In this document: one piece after another, positions 44,527 through 52,493 of the stretch | Position numbering within the stretch: position 1 is the stretch's first letter | How the letters are laid out: each line of letters starts with the position of its first letter | NCBI RefSeq assembly: GCF_001865995.1 | Contig: NZ_MLQQ01000001.1 | Location: forward strand, 682,001-746,000 | From: Anaerobacillus arseniciselenatis | Lineage (GTDB): Bacteria; Bacillota; Bacilli; Bacillales; Anaerobacillaceae | Length of the DNA stretch: 64,000 nt | Reading direction: 5' to 3' | Notes under the pieces: generated by a model | The model's database searches: none | What the model was told of the DNA's origin: nothing | Seen by the model: only the letters and a program-made list of their open reading frames with translations | Program-made: the position numbers and the translations under genes

Positions 44527-44718
44527 TTATTCGTTCATGTTCCATTCATCTTCTTCTTCAAAAAGCATCCGATACTTAATACTTTCAACGTCATCAAACT
44601 GACCCGTTTTTTTCGCTCCTAAATAAATAAATAATGCAGCTCCAGATAAGCTTAGCATAATAATAATTAAAATCCACCCGTTAAATGATAAACCTAAAAA
44701 AGCAGAACTACTAATCAC
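44527..44718 (-). CDS. CcoS-like cbb3-oxidase assembly protein
   Basis: A 63-residue protein with one membrane helix (WILIIIMLSLSGAALFIYLGA) followed by KTGQFDDVESIKYRMLFEEED. The GQFDD...RxLFEED pattern is that of CcoS/FixS, the small protein needed to insert cofactors (copper/heme) during assembly of cbb3 cytochrome oxidase in proteobacteria. No ccoNOP or copper ATPase genes are nearby. A CcoS-like role is therefore an inference from sequence alone. Confidence 0.7.
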   Translation of the reverse strand: MISSSAFLGLSFNGWILIIIMLSLSGAALFIYLGAKKTGQFDDVESIKYRMLFEEEDEWNMNE

Positions 44719-44775
44719 TTTAAAACCTCCTTATTTCCGATTAGTATTCCACTTTTTTCCTATATCATTACTATT

Positions 44776-45411
44776 TTATATTCCTCTTAAAAACGGATTA
44801 GAATCCATTTCATTGCTAATCGTAGTTACGGGGCCATGGCCACATGCTACTACTGTTTCTTCTGGAAGTTCCATCAATTTATTGTTTATACTATCCAATA
44901 ACACTTCATAACTACCACCAGGTAAATCGGTTCTACCAATTCCTCCTGCAAATAGGACATCACCCGAAAAAACTATTCCTACCTCTTTTAAGTAATAAGA
45001 AACACTTCCTGGTGAATGACCTGGCGTTTCGAACACTTCGAAGCTAAATGTCCCGATGTCGAGTTTACCTTCTTCCTTAATTAAAAAATCTGCGTCACGA
45101 GCAGTGATTGCATCATTTCCTAAAAATAGTGCAGAGCCATTTTTGGTAGCGTCTGGCAACCAATCTTTTTCAAGGTGATGTATGTATACAGGAACGTTCC
45201 AAAACTCTCTAACATCATCAACTGCACCAATATGGTCAAAATGAGCATGAGTAAGTAATATTGCTTTTGGCGTTAACCCTTCAGCTTCTAATAATGTATT
45301 AAGTTTTGTCCCTTCTCCACCTGGATCAAAGATGACAGCATCTTTGTTTTCATCAAATAAAACATAAGCGTTTGTTTGTAGAGGTCCTAAAGGAAGTTGT
45401 TTCCATTCCAT
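44776..45411 (-). CDS. yqgX: Metallo-beta-lactamase-fold hydrolase (YqgX, glyoxalase II-like)
   Basis: A 211-residue MBL-fold protein with THAHFDHIG (zinc ligands), the second His in GHSPGSV, Asp in SGDVLFAGGIGRTDLPGG and the late His in CGHGPVTT. B. subtilis YqgX belongs to the hydroxyacylglutathione hydrolase-like group, and Bacillaceae versions may act on bacillithiol thioesters. The ATG at 45411 follows AAGGAGA with nine-base spacing. A longer open frame to 45519 is not supported. Confidence 0.9.
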   Translation of the reverse strand: MEWKQLPLGPLQTNAYVLFDENKDAVIFDPGGEGTKLNTLLEAEGLTPKAILLTHAHFDHIGAVDDVREFWNVPVYIHHLEKDWLPDATKNGSALFLGNDAITARDADFLIKEEGKLDIGTFSFEVFETPGHSPGSVSYYLKEVGIVFSGDVLFAGGIGRTDLPGGSYEVLLDSINNKLMELPEETVVACGHGPVTTISNEMDSNPFLRGI

Positions 45412-45507
45412 AATAAATCGTCTCCTTTGCATCAATGTTGTCTTTATTTTACACTTTAACAAAGATGGTTTCAAAATATAACGATAAAAACTTATTAAAG
45501 AGGATGG

Positions 45508-45623
45508 AGGGTGGGACAAGAGTGTCTGACACCACGCGGATCCTACTAAATATAGACGTACAGATTTATCATATGTCTATATTTGGTGCCTAGCGGTGTC
45601 TGACACTTTGTTTGTCCCACCCT
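45508..45623. repeat. GTGTCTGACAC palindromic element, copy 1
   Basis: The core GTGTCTGACACC...CTAAATATAGACGT...GGTGCCTAGCGGTGTCTGACAC is symmetric. The outer arms AGGGTGGGACAA and TTGTCCCACCCT pair perfectly over 12 bases. It lies in the divergent gap between yqgX and the 158-residue gene. Confidence 0.8.
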
Positions 45624-45679
45624 CAAAATCCTTTACTTTACCAAACCAATATTCTCCGAAAAACAGGCGGTGTATATCA

Positions 45680-46156
45680 ATGAAAAAAACGATGGGATTA
45701 GAACTTATTAAAGATACTACTGAAATTTCTAGTGAAAATAAAAGGGTCGCATCTTTCATTAAAGAACATAACTTAGATGTTTATGATTATGGGGTAATTT
45801 TGAACAGTGTGAAAGAAATTGATTTTTTTATTGAATTTTTTCAAAAAGAAGATGTTTATGATTCTAAATATTCTTTATTTAAAATAGAAGCCCCAGAGCA
45901 AAAATCAGTTTTTACTGACTTTGGCTTTATCTCTAATAATGATAATGCATATTTATATGAAGAATTAATCATACCTTTTACAACTTCAGGAAATAATGAA
46001 AAAGATATATTAACTGCTCTAGAACAAATGGATGAACATCTAGTTGCTATTGATCACGACACAAAAAAAACAATCTATTTTGTCGAACGATATCACCAAC
46101 AATTAATAGAAGGTATTGCTAACGCATATAATATTAATGTCATTTTCTATCTTTAA
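45680..46156 (+). CDS. Hypothetical acidic protein
   Basis: A 158-residue protein (MKKTMGLELIKDTTEISSENKR) with no recognised domain. It is acidic and rich in aromatic residues, without a signal or membrane segment, with a mixed alpha/beta pattern. The start is weakly supported (AGGCGG about ten bases upstream). An open frame begins 84 bases earlier inside the palindromic element and is unlikely to be coding. Could be a stress or sporulation-associated orphan; no function assigned. Confidence 0.65.
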   Translation: MKKTMGLELIKDTTEISSENKRVASFIKEHNLDVYDYGVILNSVKEIDFFIEFFQKEDVYDSKYSLFKIEAPEQKSVFTDFGFISNNDNAYLYEELIIPFTTSGNNEKDILTALEQMDEHLVAIDHDTKKTIYFVERYHQQLIEGIANAYNINVIFYL

Positions 46157-46234
46157 TCACATTAACACTTTGTTAACGAAGTTATCCTCGACAAACGATT
46201 TGAAAACAATTAGAATAAATATGAGCGTCTAATT

Positions 46235-46352
46235 GAGTGAATTTCATAATTACCTAAATTGAGCCATATCAAACTATATGTAGTTACGAGTGACTTAACG
46301 CAACTACGTATAGATACTTAATAGCGATAAAATTCAGTTATGAAATTCATTA
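46235..46352 (+). mobile_element. Inverted-repeat element, type B, copy 10
   Basis: 118-bp copy with AATT on the left and AATC on the right (three of four bases match). Arms are slightly diverged (TAGTTACGAG against CGCAACTACG). It lies upstream of the DUF2759 gene. An apparent open frame starting in its right end reads into that gene but lacks a ribosome-binding site. Confidence 0.88.
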
Positions 46353-46417
46353 AATCGTTTAAACTTTACGATAAAGTAAATAATACACTACATAGTAATT
46401 TAAGGGGGTCTTTCGGA

Positions 46418-46585
46418 ATGGTTTTAGGGATTATTACATTATTAGTAGCAATTCTGAGTGGATTTGGGATCTTACGTGAATTCCGTCGCAAAAACCTATT
46501 TGGAGCAGCATTTGCCTTTTTATCATTTTCTGTTTTCGGATGGTTTTCTGTTATGACTATTTTTTCAATTATTACGGGATCATAA
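46418..46585 (+). CDS. yqgW: DUF2759-like small membrane protein (YqgW)
   Basis: A 55-residue protein with two membrane helices (VLGIITLLVAILSGFGILREF and GAAFAFLSFSVFGWFSVMTIFSII) joined by a basic RRKN turn, as in DUF2759/YqgW. The RBS AAGGGGGTC precedes the ATG at 46418. It is next to yqgV on the opposite strand as in B. subtilis. Function unknown. Confidence 0.82.
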   Translation: MVLGIITLLVAILSGFGILREFRRKNLFGAAFAFLSFSVFGWFSVMTIFSIITGS

Positions 46586-46593
46586 ACCAACAC

Positions 46594-46728
46594 AAAAAGA
46601 AGGGGCTGTCTCATAAGTGTCTAACACCAAGTAGAACTTACTAAATATAGACGTATTAATTTATTATCCGTCTTTATTTAGTGCCTAACGGTGTCTGACA
46701 CTTTCTTTTGGGACAGCCCCTTCTTTTT
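46594..46728. repeat. GTGTCTGACAC palindromic element, copy 2 (acts as shared terminator)
   Basis: The same core as at 45508 with different outer arms: AAAAAGAAGGGGCTGTC and its mirror GACAGCCCCTTCTTTTT. It occupies the entire gap between the convergent yqgW and yqgV genes and has T- and A-runs, so it probably terminates both. Confidence 0.82.
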
Positions 46729-46743
46729 GTAAATAATAGTTAG

Positions 46744-47049
46744 TTACTTAAGCTTTTCTTCGACACTATTTAGCTTACCTGACATTGTTACTGACTTATC
46801 ACGCCGATCATCAATACGTACATTCGTCGCTACTCTTTTAATACCTTTTGAAAAAGGTACTTCATGTAAGGCTTGAATGACCTCAAATAATACTGGTAAC
46901 TCCCCTTCAATGATTGTACTCATCGGTGTTAGTTTATAATTCACTCGATCTTCATACGTTTCTAAAACTTTATGAATTTCTGCAACGTAATCACTTACAC
47001 TAGGTCCCTCAGTTCCTATTGGAATTATGGTTATATCTACAATAGCCAT
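46744..47049 (-). CDS. yqgV: MTH1187/YkoF-type thiamine-binding protein (YqgV)
   Basis: A 101-residue DUF77 protein (MAIVDITIIPIGTEGPSVSDYVAEIHKVLE, TPMSTIIEG, RVATNVRIDDRRDK). Members bind thiamine or its precursor at subunit interfaces; enzymatic activity has not been shown. The ATG at 47049 is fixed by AAGGAGG seven bases upstream. Thiamine genes lie about 3 kb away, giving some support for a role in that pathway. Confidence 0.88.
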   Translation of the reverse strand: MAIVDITIIPIGTEGPSVSDYVAEIHKVLETYEDRVNYKLTPMSTIIEGELPVLFEVIQALHEVPFSKGIKRVATNVRIDDRRDKSVTMSGKLNSVEEKLK

Positions 47050-47123
47050 TTTCTTCCTCCTTTCATGATTTAAAAAATGTTCTTTTTCATTAGATAAGCT
47101 TTTGATCATTTACACTCCACACC

Positions 47124-47708
47124 CTACAAAGTCAAAAACCTTTTTACGACCCAATATGACGAATCTAGCTTCTCTGCTACAACTTTTTCGAATGATTGAG
47201 CTTCTTCAATAAGTAAATGATCATGCTCTACCCATGTGTGTATATAAGAAAAGGCAACGACAAACTCTTCGTGTTCTTCTAGCTGTATAACAAGTTCCAC
47301 CTCTCCTCGATTACCGTAACTTTCATGTTCGATAACCTTATTTGGAAATACAAAAATAACTTCATCTTCGAAAATTTGCGCCTCTAACGTATCAAGTACA
47401 TTCTCTCCTTTTAGAAGTGACATTGAGCTTGATGTTATGTTACCTGTATTAAATAGCGCCCCTTCATCACTTTGTAGACTAATTACTATGTAATCATTAC
47501 CGACAACTCCATCAACTGGCATTGTCGTCCAATCCCATTCCCCTTTTAAAACAACCTCATCTTCTGTACTCTCAGCATTTAAATCAATGATAATTTCATT
47601 TTGCAAGCTTTTGTTCGTAATTACCTCATCACTACTAATGTATAGGTAGCCAAAATAAAATAACATGAACATTGCACTTAAAGGTAGTAAAAAAACAACT
47701 TTATTCAC
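47124..47708 (-). CDS. Hypothetical exported or membrane-anchored protein
   Basis: A 194-residue protein with an uncleaved-looking N-terminal hydrophobic helix (VVFLLPLSAMFMLFYFGYLYI) and a strongly acidic, beta-rich extracellular part (EDEVVLKGEWDWTTMPVDG...). There are no cysteines, so it is not a lipoprotein. The start is GTG with TAGGAGG upstream. It lies between yqgV and the FetB-like permease. Family unknown; an envelope-located structural or sensory role is possible. Confidence 0.75.
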   Translation of the reverse strand: MNKVVFLLPLSAMFMLFYFGYLYISSDEVITNKSLQNEIIIDLNAESTEDEVVLKGEWDWTTMPVDGVVGNDYIVISLQSDEGALFNTGNITSSSMSLLKGENVLDTLEAQIFEDEVIFVFPNKVIEHESYGNRGEVELVIQLEEHEEFVVAFSYIHTWVEHDHLLIEEAQSFEKVVAEKLDSSYWVVKRFLTL

Positions 47709-47733
47709 TGTTTTCCTCCTAAAACACTACAGT

Positions 47734-48507
47734 TTACGCTTCAGATTTTATATCTATTAATTGCATATTTTTATTAAAAAAATAACGGTATAGCGCTATA
47801 GTAACTAGCATAGCACTAATAGACACACATGTAAAAATACTTAATGAAATTACAATTTGATAGCGTATTGCATCAATCGGCGCTACTCCACCTAATATCA
47901 GCCCTGTCATCATTCCTGGTAATTGAACGAGGCCAACTGTCTTTAAGCCATCCACATTTGGAATCATCGCTGCTTTTACAATTTTTCGAATGATAATTTT
48001 TGATGCTTGCTGTGGTTTCGCTCCAAGCGATAATGCTGCTACTATTTTCCCTTTACCCTCTCGAAATTCACTTTTCATTCTTTCCAATGCTAACCCGATC
48101 GCTACCATACTATTACCGATAACCATCCCACTCATCGGAATTACTTGTTCAGATGTAAAAGATATCATTCCGAACCCGATCCACATCGATAAAATCATTA
48201 GTTCAACACCTAAAATAATTAAAAATATCATAAGACGAACTTTAGGAATGCCCTCACCTTTTTTACTGGCATGAAAGGTAGCGATCGTAATCATCACTAA
48301 TAACATAATTGAAATACCAGTTAGCGGTGGAAGAGCAAATAAATAGGTAAGAATATATCCAATGAGAAATAGTTGTATTACTCCTCTAAGCGACGACCAA
48401 GTAATTGACTTTCCTAGTCCAAGTGAATACATGTATGATAATGAAACTGGTATTAAAACAAATACGATTAAAAATAACATCGAAGTATTTGAAATAGTAG
48501 GTGCCAT
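47734..48507 (-). CDS. fetB: FetB/UPF0014 family ABC transporter permease
   Basis: About 257 residues with seven membrane helices. It matches the UPF0014 (YbbM/FetB) family, including the segment GMVIGNSMVAIGLALERMKSEFREGKGKI and the basic SLGAKPQQASKIIIRKIVKAAMIPNVDGLKTVGLVQLPGMMTGLILGG. E. coli FetAB exports iron and aids resistance to oxidative stress. The role here is inferred by homology. ATG at 48507, directly after the fetA stop. Confidence 0.88.
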   Translation of the reverse strand: MAPTISNTSMLFLIVFVLIPVSLSYMYSLGLGKSITWSSLRGVIQLFLIGYILTYLFALPPLTGISIMLLVMITIATFHASKKGEGIPKVRLMIFLIILGVELMILSMWIGFGMISFTSEQVIPMSGMVIGNSMVAIGLALERMKSEFREGKGKIVAALSLGAKPQQASKIIIRKIVKAAMIPNVDGLKTVGLVQLPGMMTGLILGGVAPIDAIRYQIVISLSIFTCVSISAMLVTIALYRYFFNKNMQLIDIKSEA

Positions 48508-48510
48508 CAT

Positions 48511-49212
48511 TTACTCCTTTAAAAACTTTTGTAGTTGTTCGGTTTGAGGTGTTCCTAAAAGGTCTACTGTTTTTCCTTGCTCAAGGATCGTACCATTTTC
48601 CATAAAAATGACCTTATCGCTAATTCGCTTTGCTTGCTCGATGTTATGAGTGACCATAGCAATTCCTTTGTTCTCCTCTTTGGCTAATTGTACTAATAAC
48701 TTTTCAATCGTTTCCACCGTTTGCAAATCTAGAGCACTCGTCACTTCATCGAGTAAAAAGATTTCTGGATCATTAGCAAGTGTTCTCGCTAGTGCTACTC
48801 GTTGTTGCTCGCCACCAGATAAATGTTCAACATCTCGATATAAATAGTCTTTAGGCAGTTGCACTTTTTCTAGTAAGAGTGGACCATTCGCTTTTTTCCA
48901 CTTCCCAACTAAACTTGGGCCAAACTTTAAATTATCCTCGACCGTTCCATCAAAAAGCGAAGATGATTGAAAAGCCATACCAATTCGTCTTCTTAAATCA
49001 ATAATAGGATAAGTTGTTAATTGTTTACCGTAGTAAAATATGTCTCCTTTTTGAGGATCTGTCAACCTATTTAACAACGTCAACAAGCTACTCTTTCCGG
49101 CTCCTGAAGGGCCGATAACCGCCGTAATTTCACCTAACGAAAGCTCAAATGAAATGTTAAAAATGCGATCTGTTGTTACGTTTTCAACTTTTATTACATT
49201 TGTTTCGTTCAT
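48511..49212 (-). CDS. fetA: ABC transporter ATP-binding protein (FetA-like)
   Basis: About 233 residues with Walker A GPSGAGKSS, Q-loop MAFQSSSLFDGT, signature LSGGEQQRVALARTLA, Walker B EIFLLDEVTSALD and switch VTHN, all intact. It pairs with the adjacent FetB permease. Contrast the degenerate ATPase at 52494-53597. A palindromic element separates it from thiD. Confidence 0.88.
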   Translation of the reverse strand: MNETNVIKVENVTTDRIFNISFELSLGEITAVIGPSGAGKSSLLTLLNRLTDPQKGDIFYYGKQLTTYPIIDLRRRIGMAFQSSSLFDGTVEDNLKFGPSLVGKWKKANGPLLLEKVQLPKDYLYRDVEHLSGGEQQRVALARTLANDPEIFLLDEVTSALDLQTVETIEKLLVQLAKEENKGIAMVTHNIEQAKRISDKVIFMENGTILEQGKTVDLLGTPQTEQLQKFLKE

Positions 49213-49243
49213 CAATTCACCACCGGCTTTGTAGAGGTTTTTA

Positions 49244-49377
49244 AAGGGGATGGGGCTGTCATATAAGTGTCTGACACCATGTAGAACTTACTAAATATAG
49301 CCGTATAAATTTATTATCCGACTATATTTGGTGCCTAACGGTATCTGACACTTTCTTTTAAGACAGTCCCATCCCCT
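49244..49377. repeat. GTGTCTGACAC palindromic element, copy 3
   Basis: The same core as the copies at 45.5 and 46.6 kb. The outer arms here are GGGGATGGGGCTGTC and GACAGTCCCATCCCC (one mismatch). It lies between thiD and fetA, both read leftward, and would terminate thiD. Confidence 0.82.
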
Positions 49378-49395
49378 AGTTTTTGCATTATTTTA

Positions 49396-50196
49396 TTACT
49401 TATGACGAAGAGCACTATGATTTGTTGGACCAATCCCTTTACCGATATTTAGCGAAGTTTCAATAGCGGCTTGAATAAATTGCTTCGCGCAAGCAACCGA
49501 TTCGTTAATACTGTTCCCTTTTGCTAATTCGGCAGTAATTGCTGCTGCAAACGTACACCCTGTGCCATGAGTATGAATCGTATCGATTCTTTTTGATTCA
49601 AAATAATAATATTCATTACCATCAAATAAAATGTCAACTGCAATGTTATTTCCCTCTAAGTGTCCACCTTTTAAAACAACATTTTTTGGACCTAGTAGTT
49701 GGATGTTTGCTGCCGCTTCTTTCATTTCTTCAACAGTTTCAATTTTATCAATACCTAAAATTTCACACGCTTCAGGGATGTTAGGAGTAATCACTCTTGC
49801 TAACGGTAATAAATTCATTTTTAAGGCAGTCATTGCTTGCTTTTGTAACAGGGGTGCCCCACCCTTAGCAATCATTACTGGATCAATGACGATATTTTTT
49901 ATTTCATAATCTTTTAATTTTTTTGCAACGAGATTTATGATTTCCTCAGAAAATAACATTCCTGTTTTCACTGAATCTGTTCCAATGTCTTGAAAAATTG
50001 CATCTAACTGTGCTTCGATCGCTTCAATGGTTTGCGGGTAAACCCCATGAACCCCTAACGTATTTTGCGCAGTTAACACCGTAATTACGCTCATCCCATA
50101 AACGTCACGCTCTTGAAACGTTTTTAAATCTGCCTGGATCCCGGCGCCACCGCCACAGTCAGACCCAGCGATTGTTAATGCTTTACCTACACTCAT
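49396..50196 (-). CDS. thiD: Hydroxymethylpyrimidine/phosphomethylpyrimidine kinase
   Basis: Ribokinase-fold enzyme of 266 residues that phosphorylates HMP to HMP-P and HMP-PP for thiamine synthesis. It has GSDCGGGAGIQADLKTF near the N-terminus, KGGH, and the catalytic segment THGTGCTFAAAI. It lies 200 bases downstream of thiS with a large palindrome between, so co-transcription is uncertain. It might alternatively act as a pyridoxal kinase (B. subtilis has two related enzymes). Confidence 0.92.
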   Translation of the reverse strand: MSVGKALTIAGSDCGGGAGIQADLKTFQERDVYGMSVITVLTAQNTLGVHGVYPQTIEAIEAQLDAIFQDIGTDSVKTGMLFSEEIINLVAKKLKDYEIKNIVIDPVMIAKGGAPLLQKQAMTALKMNLLPLARVITPNIPEACEILGIDKIETVEEMKEAAANIQLLGPKNVVLKGGHLEGNNIAVDILFDGNEYYYFESKRIDTIHTHGTGCTFAAAITAELAKGNSINESVACAKQFIQAAIETSLNIGKGIGPTNHSALRHK

Positions 50197-50223
50197 CTAA
50201 CAAACTACCTCCCTTTTTGAGGA

Positions 50224-50367
50224 TGTTCAAAAAGTCCTGTAATCATAGCATTCGAATCTCTTCGTTGACTCGCTCCTGTGCTTCTCATGTATTAATAGCA
50301 TACATTCCGCTGCTCGAAGCTTCGCCGCCTCGACCTCCTCGGCTCTGATTATCCTCCTTTTTGAACA
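50224..50367. repeat. Large palindrome between thiS and thiD
   Basis: Arms TGTTCAAAAAG (50224-50234) and CTTTTTGAACA (50357-50367) pair perfectly. A second inner pair GTAATCA/TGATTAT follows. The loop contains CTTCGTTGACTCGCTCC and the GC-rich CTTCGCCGCCTCGACC, reminiscent of the variable-stem family loop. It probably ends or modulates the thiE-thiS transcript. Confidence 0.6.
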
Positions 50368-50396
50368 CACTTTTATTTAATATTTTTTAACGCTAA

Positions 50397-50594
50397 TCAA
50401 CCACCACCGACAAATTGGACAATCTCGATCTTCATATCTTCGTATAGCTTTGTGTCTCTTCTTTGTTCAACGTTAATGATATTACCATCTACTTCAGTAA
50501 CGACTAGGTTTTCATCTAAATTAAAATGTTCCACGACTTCAGCTACATTTTCTAAATGTAGTTCTTTTTTTTCACCATTAATGAAGACATTCAT
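50397..50594 (-). CDS. thiS: Sulfur carrier protein ThiS
   Basis: A 65-residue ubiquitin-like protein ending in Gly-Gly-Gly (QFVGGG), whose C-terminus becomes a thiocarboxylate that donates sulfur for the thiazole of thiamine. The ATG overlaps the thiE stop codon. Its usual partners thiG and thiF are not next to it. A ThiF-like adenylyltransferase fragment occurs at the right edge of the window. Confidence 0.92.
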   Translation of the reverse strand: MNVFINGEKKELHLENVAEVVEHFNLDENLVVTEVDGNIINVEQRRDTKLYEDMKIEIVQFVGGG

Positions 50595-51226
50595 TCATTC
50601 GTCACCCTTTCGTTTATTTTTTGAATAAATGTTTGACAAGTTTTCGTTACGTCATCGCTACCAACAATTTCACTAATCGCACAAATTCTCGTTGCTCCAG
50701 AATTCAACACTTGTTCAACGTTGTGAAGTTTAATCCCACCAATAGCGACAAAAGGAATCGTGATTTCATTTACGACTTCTTCAATATACTTTGTAGTAAC
50801 TGGATCAACGACATCCTCTTTACTTTTTGTTGCAAAGATCGGACCGACACCGATATAGTCGGCTCCATTTTTTTGTGCTTCTCTTGCTTCTTCAATTTGA
50901 TGGGTGGAAATCCCGATAATTTTATCCTTGCCGACAATCTTTCTAGCTTCTTCTAGTGGCAAATCATCCTGACCAATATGAATCCCATCTGCATCAACAG
51001 CTAATGCAACATCAATATGATCATTAACAATTAATGGAATATCGTATTTCTCAGCTAAAGCTTTTAATTGTTTTGCCTTTTCAAGTACAACCTTTTTACT
51101 ACTTTTTTTATCTCGTAATTGTATAATATCAACACCACCGATGATTGCCTCTTCCATTACTTCTACTAGACTTCTGCCTTTATGAAATTCTTCACCGGTA
51201 ATCGCATATAAACGAAAATCTTTCAT
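50591..51226 (-). CDS. thiE: Thiamine-phosphate synthase
   Basis: TIM-barrel enzyme of 211 residues that joins HMP-PP and the thiazole phosphate to give thiamine phosphate. The motifs VDIIQLRDK, NDHIDVALAVDADGIHIGQDDLP, and GVGPIFATKSK are intact. The ATG at 51226 follows AGGAGG with seven-base spacing. First gene after the TPP riboswitch. Confidence 0.94.
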   Translation of the reverse strand: MKDFRLYAITGEEFHKGRSLVEVMEEAIIGGVDIIQLRDKKSSKKVVLEKAKQLKALAEKYDIPLIVNDHIDVALAVDADGIHIGQDDLPLEEARKIVGKDKIIGISTHQIEEAREAQKNGADYIGVGPIFATKSKEDVVDPVTTKYIEEVVNEITIPFVAIGGIKLHNVEQVLNSGATRICAISEIVGSDDVTKTCQTFIQKINERVTNE

Positions 51227-51279
51227 AAGTATTCCTCCTAAATGTTTTGAATTTATTACCTTCCTACACAACAATAAAA

Positions 51280-51313
51280 TAGCCGTAACCCAGTAGAAAA
51301 AGGATTACGGCTA
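51280..51313 (-). terminator. Expression-platform terminator of the TPP riboswitch
   Basis: On the minus strand TAGCCGTAATCC and GGGTTACGGCTA (one mismatch) form a stem followed by TTTTATTG, between the aptamer and thiE. It would form when TPP is bound. Confidence 0.8.
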
Positions 51314-51334
51314 GTGTTAAATAGTAAATTACTA

Positions 51335-51424
51335 ATCGACTTTCCTACGCTGGCTTCACCCAGATCAGGTTCAAGGGTAAAAGTCTTTCCTTTTTCTCAG
51401 CCTTTGGATTAGAGGCACCCCTAG
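51335..51424 (-). promoter_or_regulatory. TPP riboswitch (THI-box) upstream of thiE
   Basis: Read on the minus strand: AGGGGTGCCTCTAATCC, CTGAGAAA, and ACCCTTGAACCTGATCTGGG, then CAGCGTAGGAAAGT. These are the THI-box invariants in order. Followed by a terminator, it represses thiE-thiS transcription when thiamine pyrophosphate is plentiful. Confidence 0.95.
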
Positions 51425-51507
51425 TCTATTATGCTATTTTAAATGGACTATTAATGAAAGTAGTATTAAATTATTTTATATAATTATTATGACAGATAAT
51501 CCTTTAA

Positions 51508-52488
51508 TTACAAGCTTTTTGCATTGTCGACCTTTTGTTTAATTAACCAAACTCCACCGATGACACCTGCATCATTTCCTAAAGTCGCAATCGTAATTTC
51601 AGCTCCTTCGGCAACACGTGGTAATGCATAAGCTTCAAAATGCTTTCTTACGTAACGTAGTAACAATTCACCAGCTTTTGAAACTCCACCACCAAGTACG
51701 ATCTTCTCGGGGTTTGTTGCAATCGCTAGGTTAGCAATAGCAATGCCTAAATGGAAACTCATTTCATCAATGACGTTTAATGCTAAACGGTCATCGTTTT
51801 TAGCAGCATCAAAAACATCTTTCGCTGTAAGTTTTCCTTCTCGATCAAAAACATCAGCAAGCACACTATCATTATTTTTCTCTACGGCCTCCGTTGCAAG
51901 ACGGGCAATTCCAGTAGCCGATGCAATCGTTTCTAAACACCCTGATTTCCCACAATTACAATGAGCTCCTCCGGTTGCCATTGATGTAATATGGCCTATC
52001 TCACCTGCCATACCGTTGACACCGTGTAAAATGTTTCCATTAGCGATTAAGCCACCACCAACACCCGTTCCTAAAGTAACAGCTAACAAATTTTTAGAAC
52101 CGTCTCCTGCGCCACGCCACATTTCTCCTAATGCTGCTAAATTTGCATCATTATCAACAACGACTGGAAGACCTGTTTCCACTTCTAAGCGGTCTTTAAG
52201 AGGGAAGTTTGTCCAACCGATATTTACCGCTCGATAAATTAGACCTGTTTCCATGTTGATAAACCCTGGCGCTCCTACGCCAATCCCAGCCAACTTTTCT
52301 TTCGGCTCGTCCAATTCATCGAGCTTACCAAAAATCGACTTGCTAATATCTGTCGTTATTTGTTTCCCTTCATGTTCGCAATTCGTCGGAATTTCCCATT
52401 TTTGTTTAATTTCTCCATATGTATCGATAAAAGCCATTTTTATCGTTGTTCCACCGATATCAACACCAACAAACCAATGATTACCCAT
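51508..52488 (-). CDS. glcK: ROK-family glucokinase
   Basis: About 326 residues. It phosphorylates glucose with ATP. The N-terminal phosphate loop is GVDIGGTTIK, the sugar-binding part has VVDNDANLAALGE and GEIGH, and the ROK zinc motif CNCGKSGCLE is intact. The ATG at 52488 follows GAGGTTG with good spacing. In B. subtilis it follows yqgQ directly; here a degenerate ABC-type protein gene overlaps or abuts it (six bases apart). Confidence 0.95.
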   Translation of the reverse strand: MGNHWFVGVDIGGTTIKMAFIDTYGEIKQKWEIPTNCEHEGKQITTDISKSIFGKLDELDEPKEKLAGIGVGAPGFINMETGLIYRAVNIGWTNFPLKDRLEVETGLPVVVDNDANLAALGEMWRGAGDGSKNLLAVTLGTGVGGGLIANGNILHGVNGMAGEIGHITSMATGGAHCNCGKSGCLETIASATGIARLATEAVEKNNDSVLADVFDREGKLTAKDVFDAAKNDDRLALNVIDEMSFHLGIAIANLAIATNPEKIVLGGGVSKAGELLLRYVRKHFEAYALPRVAEGAEITIATLGNDAGVIGGVWLIKQKVDNAKSL

Positions 52489-52493
52489 AAAAA

